A DNA stretch of 64,000 nt, from assembly GCA_932521035.1 (NCBI GenBank), contig OW051494.1, positions 5,442,001 through 5,506,000 on the forward strand, in the 5' to 3' direction. Position numbers and translations under genes: made by a program. A model generated the notes under the pieces. It did not search any database. It saw only the letters and a program-made list of their open reading frames with translations, and was not told the origin of the DNA. Origin of the DNA: Oscheius dolichura. Taxonomy: Eukaryota; Nematoda; Chromadorea; Rhabditida; Rhabditidae. Shown piece after piece: positions 33,901 through 45,724 of the stretch; within the stretch, counting starts at the first letter, position 1, and every line of letters begins with the position of its first letter.

Positions 33901-35877
33901 CACAGTGGTCTTTCCAGCTGCTTTAGATGTGTAAAATGATGGTTCGTTTGTAAGAAGCTGTAAGCCTCCAAATATCTCTCGCGGGAGAACGTTGTATATT
34001 ACATTCTCTTCCTCATCGTGATCCTCATCAAACAGTGTATCCTAAAACAACTTTATTGACGATAATGAGGGGAAAAAACGTAGCTGAAAAAAAGGCAAAA
34101 TAAAAGACCTGCTGAAGACGTAACGACCCAGTAAGGACAATTACGAGCATTTCCTCCTCTGAGCCTTGCTCTATCAATATCTCATTATCCTCCAAGGTAC
34201 GAATTGTGATTTTATTATCAAGATGTTCGTTAGCATCAGCAAGAGGGATCATTAATGCATCCGCCAGCCATCTTTTTGCCACAGCTATTTGTTCTGCCGT
34301 TTCTATAAGCAGTGTTATCTATATAATGGATGTAACAAACTATCTCCGCTGATTTTTCGTTCTCTTTTTCTTGGCATTACAGGCACGCTTTCTTGTCTGC
34401 TTTTTTCGTCTGTTATTGGAACAGAAGGGCGGAGTTCATCTCTTCTCTAAGATATAACTTTCAGCAACCATTTTTAAAGCACTAACTCTTTTCATAAGCT
34501 CTGAGCTAAGACCCATATACTGATGTAATGTAGTCATAGTCACATGCAGCAATCTTGTTATTACAATCTGAATAGGTCGAATCCACGCCTCAGGATGTTC
34601 ATAGTATGATTGGCGGAAACTACTAATCGGGAATCTGAAAGAATTCTATTGAAATAATTACGTAATTTCAAACTTGGCAACTTTACAAGGACTTTCCGCC
34701 TTGAGCGATACTGTTTTGAACATAGAAGGGACGTTCATTAGTATATCAAGCATAGAAAGAAGACTGAAGAAGTTTCCGCCGGCATTTATTCTTTTTACAA
34801 GATACTCCTTACCTTCCATGTGCTAAAACTATAGTATACAAGAAAACAAGACATCTAACCGCAATATATACACCTAATATGCCGTCGATTGCTACATAAA
34901 TACTATCATCGTCTTCTCCAGGTTTGACAATATATTCGCCTTTTTGAAAATTCTTCACGTCAATATCGCGTGGATCTAACTTCCATTCAGCAGGTAGCTC
35001 CAAGGTTCTTAAGAGATTCATTTTCTTTGCGATAGTAAAATTTAGTTGAATTTTGAGTATTATAAAAATAGAAAAGGTTTAAACAAAAATAAACTTTCAA
35101 CAGGAGCAGAAAAACTTACTTCAAATTGTGGAGAATATAGAAGATCTCCGGTTGAAGATTTTGTGGAATTTCTGGTAGATCAGTCGGCTCAAAGAATTCC
35201 TGGGGAGGAAGTGCTGGTGCATCCCTGATGGTATCCGAAGTCTGACGGAAGTATTTCCGACTGCCTCTTCGTATGAGATCTCTTGCCATTTGCAGAGGTC
35301 CAGCACTCGAATGACGACGACGGAGGTGCTTTCTGCTAATGCGGGCATTTCCACCATCTCTCGATTCATTTGATGAATCATCTGAAGGAGTTTTTCCATC
35401 CTGTAAATAATGTTTAATGAAAAGATAAAGAGAAACTTACAACAAAGCTAGTATAGAGTTTTTTGGCCCAATCTCGTTTACGCATTCGTCTTTGCTCAAG
35501 TGATGTCGATCTTGATACTGGCTCATTTTCTTCATCAGTTTCTACGATTGTAGTTACTTTTCGTTCGACATCTAAAAAATAAGGGTATACACTTCCTCTG
35601 TGCAATTAATTATCAAATAAAATGAAGGAAAACCAATAGTTTTTGTAACAAAACTAACTTGATGTTTTAGGTGAACCACTACGAGAATTTGAATTTACTG
35701 GAACAAAACCATACAGATAATATGATAGAAGAAAAGCACTAAGACCGATAGCAACTAATGATGCAAATATCACGACAAGCTGAAATAAATATATGAAGAA
35801 GACTGGCAACTCACGTTTGTAATTAAAAATGAAAAAAACCATATAATTGGGGAGAAGATCACGTAAAGAAAGCCCAT
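30928..35877 (-). CDS. PNPLA6: neuropathy target esterase-type lysophospholipase (PNPLA6/7)
   Basis: ER-membrane (lyso)phospholipase that degrades phosphatidylcholine. ATG 35875-35877 opens two hydrophobic stretches ([40 protein letters not shown]) forming the N-terminal anchor. Three cyclic-nucleotide-binding-like domains follow, near 34.86-35.02 kb ([20 protein letters not shown]), 34.1-34.3 kb ([19 protein letters not shown]) and 33.4-33.7 kb ([37 protein letters not shown]). The patatin domain has the oxyanion loop [13 protein letters not shown], nucleophile GTSIGS and Asp motif [13 protein letters not shown], so the Ser-Asp dyad is complete. C-terminal [13 protein letters not shown] and an acidic tail end at stop 30928-30930. 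AT-rich with introns of about 35-50 nt. PNPLA6 and PNPLA7 cannot be told apart from this. Confidence 0.93.
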
Positions 35878-38800
35878 TTTATGTTGCCCTCACATATATA
35901 GTATCTGGAAATTATTCATTTGCAAAGAAAGTATTATACAGAAACGTTTACAATTGAAAAAAGTCATGTGAAAAGTTAGAAATGTTGAAAGTTCCTGCTT
36001 TCTGTGTACACCTCGCGAATTATGAAAAGCACCGCATTATTACATAAGCAAAGAAAGCAACGGAAAGGGGGCAAGGGTAGTGTAATACTAACACGTCTGA
36101 AAGTATTTGAAGCTAAAAAAAATGCAATTTAGATACAGGATTTGGGCAGAATGTAGCCCACGTGGGAACTTCCCTCGTCAGACGGCAATGATAAAAAGCG
36201 GGTCAGGTTGACAGATTACAACAACCGTGACGCCATAGGCATTTCTGCTTCCCCTAAGCCACTCTAACACGTGACAACAGAAACAGGTAGTGGCAAAGAT
36301 ATGCCCCTGTTCACTGTCTGTTGTACTGAGGACAAAACAACTGATTGCGCTCCGAGCACAGAAAAAATAATTTCAACTATAACAAATTCTTCAAAGCTTC
36401 TTTTTTTTCTGCATCCACCCAAATGAAAGTTTGGGCCAATAAAGTCAAAGAAAATGTATGTCAAAAAACTTGAAAATGAGAAATAAACCACAAAATGTTG
36501 TCTCAGACAGTGTGACTTTGTTTTCTCCCCCAGGAGCTCGTTTTGTGTGAAGGAAGAGGCTTAACAGGAGGAGAGGAAATTGTGCCAAGGCAGCATTCGC
36601 CGCAAAATGTGCAGAGAGCAAGTAAATAATGGCGACAAGGAGTGTGAGGAAAAGCTAGGCTATGAATTTAGACATTTGCAGATTTATTGCAGCGTTTTAG
36701 TACTTCCTGACACAAAAATGGGTGCCGTTCTCTGGAACATTCGCGAAGCCTAAGCTCGGCGCGACCCAGCTTGTTTTTATTTGCTCTTTGAAGGTCAACG
36801 TTAGTCACCGAGCTGGCTCCAGGCCAAGTTTTGGCCATCTTTACTTCTCTTCCTTTGGGCTGCTAGCAACATGAAGCTGTAGGATACCACAAGTTAGTAG
36901 AAAAAAAGAACTAAACGAAGACGAAAGAGTGAAAATGAATATGCTCTTCCAAAGGGAAAATGTTTACAAAGCGGAATGAAAGCCTCATGAAATATCCCTG
37001 TTGACAGCGGAAAACAACTGATCACGGGGAAGCCCGCAAAGTGAACGGGAGACGTACGGGATAAAACAACAGTTTGCCAAACAAGATAGGAAAGTTTAAA
37101 AAACGATTCCTTTGAAGGTATAAGCTGCGGATTCGATAGAGTCCAGCAGATGGCTTAGAGAACAGAAACGTCAATATGAGAGCGGCCCAGAAAAAAAGTC
37201 AAATCCTGAGTCTTGTGAATTGGGTGGCATGGATTGGGTGAGAAGATCTCGTAAAGCCGACCTAAATCTTTCCGCTATTCGCACTGATGCAATAAATCTT
37301 TTGATCGATACAAGAGAAACTATTCTTCTTCGAATGGAACCGTCGTTTTGCAAAACATATAGAACCTACACAGAGTCATTGCATACAATGGCATTTTGAT
37401 CTGCAGGGAGTCACAGCCCGCCGCGGCCGGGACTTTAAGGTCGGAGCGCTCCAAAGCTAAAACCAATTTTATGCGTTTTTATCCATTTCTGCTGATTTAT
37501 CCGGCTTTCCCGACCCCGAATTACTATGTAGCAAATGAGAAAAACATAAAACAGCGACAAATAGAAGGGAAAGTGAAAATGATTCTTTTTGTTCAGGAAT
37601 ATCCCTTTTCAATGTAAAAATTGGTTTTCAGATATCCCATCCTTTCGTTGATAGCTCAAAATGTTCGTCTCCGTGAACTTTTGATAAAAGCGTTGTTGGG
37701 CGGATAGGGTGCGTAAACAGCGGGCAAATCCGGAACTTTACTATGGACAACCTGAATGGCACTTGTTGAGCAGAACTACATATTTTTACCTTTTTCTGTC
37801 TTTTCTAATGGATTTGGCATATTTAAATCTACTAGAATGGAGAGTTTCCGTTCATATACACATCTAGTATTATAGATATAATATTTTTTTTCATTTTTCC
37901 TCGAAATTTAGCCGAACAATGCTTTGGTCCCACTGTCTATTCTAGTAGTTTTAGATATGCCTGATCGATTACAACAAACAGAAAAATGTGAAAATGTGTA
38001 GTTTTGCTCAATAAGTGTCATTCAGCTGTAGGTTATAATTCCGGCGCAATTTCCAAAAATTTGAATTTTGGCGAGCTGTGGAGTATCGGTTGTGCGCGCG
38101 ATATTTCCGAGCCACTAGTGCCCCAGCAAATGAACTATCACAGCTCGCCGCAGCTGAACAACGCCCTCCGCCGCCGTCATCGTTCTGGGACCAGCGCAAT
38201 TTTTGTTCTACAGCCCGAACAACTTTGTAGACGTTTAGTAGAAAGAACTGCACATTTATATAATTTTCTGCAAATTGCATTCGAAAGATCATATTTTTTT
38301 CACTCGGAAGTAATTTTTTGGGTCCATACATTTTCTATACATTTTTCCTGTTTTTCTATATCAAAAGCTGAACAGATTTTTCCGAAAAAATTACTTCCGG
38401 ATCAGCATTTTTTTCTGCATCGAACAAGACCAAGAACTCCAACTATGTATGTCTGGATCAAGCTACTAAACGTCTACAACGGTGGTTACCGTAATCCGTA
38501 GAACAAAAACGCCGTTTGTCCGCTGTTTACACTCGTTTTCATCCAACGTCGATTTTTTGAGAAATCGGTCAAAATCTTTGAAAATTTCTTTCTCAAATCT
38601 GCGACATCCGATATTTTTCATTTTTGCTGCAATCAATTAGTCTCGTTATGGGGAGCATTTTAAGTTATCAATGGAAGAATATCATGAGAAAAAGCTATTT
38701 TTGGGTTATTTCGGAACAAAATTCACTGATTTTTCATTACGCTTCAAATCTGCATTATTTTATGTTTTTCTCTCTTGCCTTATAGTAATTTGGGATCGAT

Positions 38801-39140
38801 AAGACCGAATAAAACATTGAAAACACATGAAAATGTGTAGAAACGCATATATGAAAAACTGGCATGTGGTCGCTGCAGGACCATTTTAGCCATTTTAGAC
38901 CTTTGAGGTGGCGACCTCGGCGAGCTGCACAGCGCTGTGCTATATTTGCAAACGGCAAATTTAGAATGTTTTTGTACGCTTCTGTTATGTTTGCTTATTC
39001 ATCTTTGTTGTGGTGTGTAGTTCAGCATGATAAAAGCTAACTAAACAAGATCCAAATCATTATTGTCCACTTATTTTGCTGTATATATATTCTTATCCAT
39101 GAAACTTCATTTTTATTTTTAGCTTAGATCTTTTATTCTA
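35878..39140. other. intergenic region with dispersed repeats
   Basis: About 3.3 kb between the divergent NTE and MRPS2 starts. No exon chain with a known domain. The left part presumably holds the NTE promoter. From about 37.4 kb there are GC-rich patches of the form agtcacagcccgccgcgg and cacagctcgccg in AT-rich DNA, including the repeat copy at 38137-38330 and a related cggcgagctgcacagc near 38917. The open frame at 38004-38501 falls in this repeat and is not called as a gene. Confidence 0.45.
38137..38330 (+). repeat. dispersed repeat family, copy 2
   Basis: Shares with 10430-10612, in the same order, cacagctcgccg, gggaccagcgcaatttttg, aacaactttgt, ttctgca(a)attgcatt, cgaaagat and ggaagtaattttt. 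The right flank also shares ctatatcaaaagc. Divergence is moderate, so both are old copies of one element. Confidence 0.65.
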
Positions 39141-40202
39141 ATGCTTCAGTTCAGGATGACGAGACATTTATCTAAAATCATACGCCCTTTTCGCAGTCTT
39201 CATACTTCAAGAGCATTTCTTTCATCAGTTTCTAGCAAGGTACTTTGTTCAATTTGGATTATAAATAATGAAACCAATTTCAGCCTGCAATGTCTGCAGG
39301 TTTTCGGATTCCTGATAAAGATGTTTTGGAAAAAGCAACAGTGCAACCAATAATTTTAAAGTATCCATTTTATACCACATCTATATACATTTTTAGAGAA
39401 TATATGTCAAATGATTTACAATCAGATGATTTCTTTGGCTTAGAGTCTCTAGTCAAGGTGGAGGATATGTTTAATGCTCGAATGCATTTAGGACATAAGG
39501 TTGGTTTTTCTTGCTTCTTTTTTCACCTTTTGATAAAAAAATAAAATATTTAGTTTAGATGGGAACGCTTAATGATAATATGAAATGGTCTCTTTACGGC
39601 GAAAGACTAGGCATTTGTGTTTTTGACCTTGAAATTACCAAGAAGTTTCTTGTTAGGTAAATCGTAAAACTGCTTTCACTATATATCTAAAATTTTAGAG
39701 CTCTTAATTTTATAGCTCACGTAGCAATGAGAGGTGGAATGATTCTTTTTGTTACATCAAATAGACAAACTATGTTTGAAGTTGAAAAATTAGCCGAAGA
39801 AACTGGGCAATATTCACATGTGCGCAAATGGCAAGCTGGAACCTTAACCAACACTAGACAACTTATGGGGACTTCTGTCCGCCTTCCAGACACTATTGTT
39901 TTTCTGTCAACTCTCACTTCTTTGGGTGCAACTCATCCTGCCATTATCGGTAAGTGTTTTTACAGTTATTTGTTCAGACATTTTATAGAAGCGGCTAAAA
40001 TGGTTATTCCGACCGTAGGAGTGGTAGACAGCAATTGTGATCCTGCTTATTTGACATATTTAATACCCGCAAACGACGATACCACTAAAAGCGTAGAATA
40101 CATTCTCAGGTCTCCGTTTTAGACTTCAAAGAATCATTTTTTAGACTTTTCAAAGAAGCCATAACAAGAGGACAGAAAGCAAGAAATAATTTACAAGAAT
40201 AA
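39141..40202 (+). CDS. MRPS2: mitochondrial ribosomal protein uS2m
   Basis: Small-subunit mitoribosomal protein. ATG 39141-39143 starts a basic, Ser/Arg-rich presequence (MTRHLSKIIRPFRSLHTSRA) suited to mitochondrial import. A TTTTTAG acceptor lies about 20 bases upstream. The uS2 fold follows: VEDMFNARMHLGHKMGTLND, GICVFDLEITKKFLVRALNF, RGGMILFVTSNRQTMFEVEK, WQAGTLTNTRQL, LPDTIVFLSTLTSLGATHPA, AAKMVIPTVGVVDSNCDP, YLIPANDDTTKSVEYILR. Last exon LFKEAITRGQKARNNLQE, stop 40200-40202. Introns about 36-45 nt. The next gene, another mitoribosomal protein, starts 132 bp later on the same strand. Confidence 0.95.
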
Positions 40203-40334
40203 CGTAGTTTTTTGTTGTTATTATCATGGGCTAGTTTATTACAAAATCGTTTTCACACAATTCTGGATAATTTTAATAGTTTACGTTCTATCTATTTCCT
40301 TTTCTCGTTATTTCCATTTGCTAAATTCACATAG

Positions 40335-41434
40335 ATGTGGCTACGAGTAACTGGACTGTTTCCGCAGGGATATAGATCAATAACCAACCTAGCTACTCAA
40401 AGAGGAGGGTTGAATTCTAATTTTTCCCCTTTGACAGCACGTAATCCGTTTGTTGAAATTCCACAAGTAAAATTTCATCATTTTTTACTAGTGTAATTTA
40501 GGCGTGGGTCAATTCTTTTGATGCTATTGAAGAAAGGAAATTAGATCTCATTAATTTGCACCCATCAGTTTTCCGCACACGACCACGCTTGGATATCCTT
40601 CATCGAAATATTACATGGCAATCAAATTATCGCAACGTACAGTTGACTAAACAACTTTCAAGAGCAGAAATGACTGGAGGAGGTTGGTCGTACTTTTTTT
40701 TTTGTAAACGCATTTGAGCTAAGGTAGTAAGCCGTGGCCACAGAAAAAGACTGGAAGAGCCCATGTAGGATCTATTCGCGCACCTAATTTTATCCGTGGA
40801 GGGTTTGCAAATGGAGTAAGAGGTCCAAAAACATGGTTTTATATGCTACCAGACGCGATTAGGCTGCAAGGTAACATTAAAAAATTATGAATGCAAATTT
40901 TGCTTACTTTCAGGATTGTGTGTTGCTTTAACTATAAAACATGTTCAGAATGATCTCCAAATTGTTGATAGGTATGTTCAGCTTTCTTTCCCACTTTTTT
41001 TAGTTTAAATATGTTACCAGAAGATGCAGATGCACAATATCTTCACGATTTAGCAGATAGTCGAAATTGGGGATATTCTATTTTGTTTGTCAATGAAACG
41101 GACGAGGTCAGCACTATACTTTCATTATCACTGTTATTTAGATATCTGGTGGCTTACGTGCTGCAGAAAAGATACCTTCGTTTACCGTGATGCCTCTTCA
41201 AGGACTCAACTGTTTTTCGTTGATGAAATATGAAACGATTGTATTTTCGAAAGGTGCCTTAAACCGGCTAGAAGAGCGAATTGTTTCTCAGTTAAATAGA
41301 TCTGAATCATTAAACAAGAAATACAGGTTGGTTTAGAGACGTCATAAATAATGTTTTGCAGATATATGGACTACAAAGAGGGTATATTAAAAGAAGCAAA
41401 TTTTGATAAAGATGACATGCCTCCCATAGTCTAA
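40335..41434 (+). CDS. MRPL4: mitochondrial ribosomal protein uL4m
   Basis: Large-subunit mitoribosomal protein. ATG 40335-40337 directly follows CATAG, a candidate trans-splice acceptor. Family blocks: RPRLDILHRNITWQSNYRNV, RAEMTGGGRKPWPQKKTGRA (the uL4 RNA-binding loop), HVGSIRAPNFIRGGFANGV, RGPKTWFYMLPDAIRLQGLC, LTIKHVQNDLQIVDSL, and C-terminal FTVMPLQGLNCFSLMKYETI. Stop 41432-41434. Introns are about 33-41 nt. Spacing of 132 bp from MRPS2 on the same strand suggests co-transcription. Confidence 0.95.
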
Positions 41435-41642
41435 TTACTTATTGTTATTTCAGAATGAATGAATAATAAGATTAGTAAAGATTCATTTGGAAAATGTTTT
41501 GGGCAATGATGACCAGAGTAATACCCAGTATAAGGCAAAAGCAGTGCACTGACTATAGAGAACCGGAGCAAATATGGCGAACAAAACCGGAAGTATGAGA
41601 TCATAGGGTAATAGCAATCATTTGTGCTAAAGGTAGGGAAAA

Positions 41643-43300
41643 TTAAATAGCCGCTAGCTGACTGATAGAGGCCCTCCCTGTGCGAGGTGAATTCGTTGCC
41701 GACGAGCCTCGCCGTGGAGAAGCACCGAGATCCTTGAAAAATCGGAAACTGAAAAATGATCTACTCTGATGGCTGAAATCGAAACTTACAACTTCCGCAC
41801 TCCACTGTCTTTCCTTTCATATTTCCACGGATACAATTTCTCTTCCGGTTCTTTCGGAAGGGGGCCATACACGGGCAGGTCTTCGTCGTCCTTTGACGGG
41901 GGCGGTTCCGGAGTGGCATCCAGCCTTTCGATCTCCTTCTTCTTGTCGTGTGGCCGAAGATTGTCCAGTTCTTCTTCGAGTTCCAGGACCCTTCCCTTGA
42001 GGATGTTCTTTTCCTGGAGAACTTCTCTCAACTCCGAAAGAGTGAACCGTGGCTCGTCGTCCAGCTAAAGTATACTTTCTATCCTCCAACCAGGGGGTGA
42101 CCCACCATATTGGCCTGTTGGAGGTCCTTACAGACGCGGTCCGTGTCGTTGAGCATCTTCCTCAGCTGGATGTTCGTCTCCTCCGTCCTCTCCAGCCTGA
42201 GCAGTCCCCGTTATCCCCGTCTCCTCCTCTCCCTACCTCCTCATTATTTCTATTTTTTCCTCGACGATCATTCTCCCCTGTTTCTGGAGAGAGTGGTTCT
42301 TCCTCAACAATTCTTCATTCTGTCGGATTAGCTTCCCAATGGCGTTTTCCATCTAAACTCCCGTTCATTAACTCGTTGTATCGATAAAGAAAACGTGGTT
42401 TTTGATATATTTTGGCCAGTTCAGAAATATCCAGATGTTTCGAGGAGTTTCACAATTTCTTTCAACTTCACAAGTATCATTTTTTTTGAACGGCTTCTTT
42501 CTCTGCCCAAGTGGCAAAACCCACGTTTTCGACTTCGTAGGTGTACTGCTCGACGTCCTTCTGCAGTTGTTTGATCTCCTCCTTCTGTTTCATCGACAAT
42601 TCCTTCAGTTCCAGCATCATTCGCACGTCCTCCTCCCTCCCTAAAGAGTCTTCCTCCCCAGTCTCAGCGGAGCACACTTACTGGCCATGGTGGTGGGGCT
42701 GTCCATGTTGTGGGGCAGAGAGGATACGGTACTGGAGAGGCTGGCATTCTCGGAGGTGAGTGCCTTGACCATGTTCCTGAGGTCGGCGATGTCCTTGCGG
42801 TATGTCTCCTCGATAAGTTCCATCTCCTCCTCGAGCTTCCTGCCCTGCCTCGCCCGCTGGGTCTTCTCCGTCTCCAGCCGGTCCACCGTCTTCTGGAGGG
42901 AGTGGATCTCCTCGTTCTCTTTGTCGTTGTTATTCGCCATCGACTCCAGCGTCTCGAGAGCGGAGATCACCTGAACGGGCCTCGTTGCCCCTGCCGTCAC
43001 TGGCCGCCGGATCGGCTCAATTTCGGCGCCTTCCTCACCTTTGGCATGAGTCCCGCTACGCAGTCGTTCCCGTACAAATCGATGATCTTCTCGAAATCCC
43101 GGCCTATCGACGCCGCCAGATCGTAGACGTCGACCACCTGAAGACATCTCTTGGGCTGTTTGTGAGGGGGCGGAGGTCGCCAGCCATTTATCAATTCAAC
43201 TATTCATACAATTTCGACGTCTCTTTGGAATAGGGCCACTTACGGTAATGTGCTTGGAGGGGCTCTGGGGAGACTGTCCCCGTAGTGACGGTGACGTCAT
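41643..43300 (-). CDS. RILP-like protein (RH1-coiled coil-RH2)
   Basis: Adaptor family that links dynein and phosphorylated Rab8/Rab10-type GTPases. ATG 43298-43300 (MTSPSLRGQSPQSPSKHIT). RH1: VVDVYDLAASIGRDFEKIID, LYGNDCVAGLMPKVISALE. A coiled coil follows (SLQKTVDRLETEKTQRARQG, AYRKD-type heptads). RH2: RFTLSELREVLQEKNILKG, RVLELEEELDNLRPH. The C-terminus PWKYERKDSGVRKFFRFFK resembles the GIKRLFSFF end of RILPL1; stop 41643-41645. An intron beginning TT|GTAAGT at about 41791 is needed to reach the last exon; without it a stop is read at 41786. JIP3/4 share RH1 and RH2, but the short total length and the C-terminus fit RILPL. GC-rich. Confidence 0.85.
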
Positions 43301-45724
43301 CTCGGGGGAATCTGCAACGAATTCGACGTAATGGCGGACGAGGGGCAGGGAGAGGACCATCCGAATATACAGAAGGGGTAAGAGGTCACGGTGGGGGCAG
43401 GTAGCTCGAAGCGGGCTGTGAGAACCGCCCGCCCCCTTGTGTTTTTCACATGGAAATTAGCAACTGGGGCAAGGAGCTATCGGCCAGGGCGAAGGACACT
43501 CATTTACATGACAATTGATCATTATTTCGGGCATCCACCCGTTATTTCACTGGCTACAAACGCGGTTAGTATTCTGACCGAATGATGAGGGAGGAAAGAG
43601 ATCTGCCCCCCATCAGAGGGGCCACGTGATAACCCAATTTCCAAGGCGGCCTCCTCCCCGGCCAAAGAACATGGGAAAGGCGCCGTATACTCGACTGATC
43701 CACCTGATAAGGAGGGGCTCCCCGTATAATTCGACACCCCGCAAGGATGCCCGCTCTGTCAAATTGGCGCCGTCTGCGGGAACGCGGCTAATCAAATTGA
43801 AGAACAATTGGCCCTCCTGGATGCTTTCCGAGGGACTGCTCAAGTCGTTAATTTTTTGGAAAACTTTATGCGTGAGATGGACGGAATAGAGGAATGTAAG
43901 CAGGGGAGTCAATACGCAGAAGAGAGGCAAACAGCCTAGCAGAAGTCTCATAGATATTTCAAAACCCGTGGGAACCGGCGTTTTTGGGGAGGAAAACCAG
44001 TTTTGCAGTGAGTCATTGAGCAGCTGTTCAATCTATTACTCAAAAGGAATGTGAGCGAGACAAATTCGGATAGATGAAGGGACATATCGGGTTGCTCGCG
44101 TGAAAAACTAATTCCGATGGCAAATATTCATAGCGACCTTTTGGAGGAACTTCCTTTTATGACACACCACGTATTGTGAGGTAAAAATGGGCAGGGGTGA
44201 GAATTTATTGGAAAGAATGAATAGTGGCGAACAGAAATGATTCACGGGAGAGCAAATACGATCGGAAGCCGCGGTGAATTAGCAAAACAGCGGAAAAAGG
44301 AGGGCGGGATGACCCTGGGTGATAAGACACGCTGGGTGGTGTAGGACAGATTACAAGAGGGACGAAACATTTTTATCTTTCGGACACAATGCCACGGAAA
44401 TGAAGTAGAAGAAAATAGCATTTACACGGAGTCATTACAGGGGCGTCAATTGACTCGAGGAAGATTCGTAGACATCGCATGTGCATAGGATAAAAGGGTC
44501 GAAACGTGCGCTTTACACTGAGGAGGCGATATAAACACAGCGGTCAGCTGCGATTGGACTATAGAAAAGAGCCGCGAGGGTGAGAACAGAGGTTCGTAAG
44601 GCGGGCGGATTACGAGAGAGAATAAATGGGGGAGAATATATGTAAGCTGGAAGGCGATGCCCAAATAATCCCATCGGCGGTTGTCCGAGGAAGTTTTAGA
44701 GGGAGTCTAAAATATGAGAAGCGGATGGAATGGGGCCCATTCCATTCAATGGGCAATATTTTGGGGGTGGAAAAAAAGATTTCGTGTAAAAATGTGAAGC
44801 ATTAGGAGGAAAACAAGCGGCGACTGAAGTTTAAACAAACGGGGCATTCGGCAACAATCAATATCGCTCAATATGATGAGAACTTTCCGGCTGAGAAGAG
44901 GGAAACACCGCGTTCCCAGCACAAATTACACGTTTGATTGAAGATCGACGAGAAGAAGCGTATAGGAAAACCTTTATATATAAGAAGGCTCAACAATTTA
45001 GAAGAAAACGGCCAACGCACTTCTTTCTATGAGAAACTGGTCGCTGACAGCCGGCCGGCAGCAGAAAAGGGCGGGGACAACAGCCGTTTTGAGCTCATTC
45101 AGTCTTATTCGAACTCTACTTCCATTTACAAGACTTTTAGCATAGCTAACCTAGAAAAATAGAACTGATGGAAGCGAATGACACCAGAGCATGTGCACAC
45201 TATATAAATGAGACCGGTCGATATGCTAGGGTGCATATTTCCCCTCAAAAGGGGCATTACTGGAACAAAAGCAGACGTCTTCGCTTTATGAGGCGAAATC
45301 AAATGTCTGCATTTGAAATCGCATTTTTGTTGAAATAAATCGAAGAAGAGTATGTCATGGCTTTCGATATTGTTGTCGGCTAAGCGTGCTATCAGCAGAA
45401 CGCAGAACCCGCTAAAACTAGGTTCTCCATATCGGTTCTCTTTGTCTCATTGCCTCTGTAAGTGTCATATGTTTACACTTATCCATTACTTTTCTCCTTT
45501 TCTCTGTACACTTTTCATTTGCTTTTCTAGCTTGCAAAACAACTTTACTCATCTTTTTCGCTCTCTTTACTTTCTGTGTAATTGCGTACGTTGCCGGGTG
45601 ACTGTTTGAACCGAACCCGTTGATAACGAGACCTTGATCATTTTTTTTGTACAGCTGCGGTATTTCTCTTCCTTCTGTGTTTTTCTCTCAATTTCTACAC
45701 GCAATCGAATATTTAGATAGCAGC
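43301..45724. other. intergenic region
   Basis: About 2.4 kb between divergent RILPL and PDS5 starts. Open frames do not show domains or frame-keeping introns. It likely holds both promoters. No repeat of the families seen elsewhere in the window was noticed here. Confidence 0.4.
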
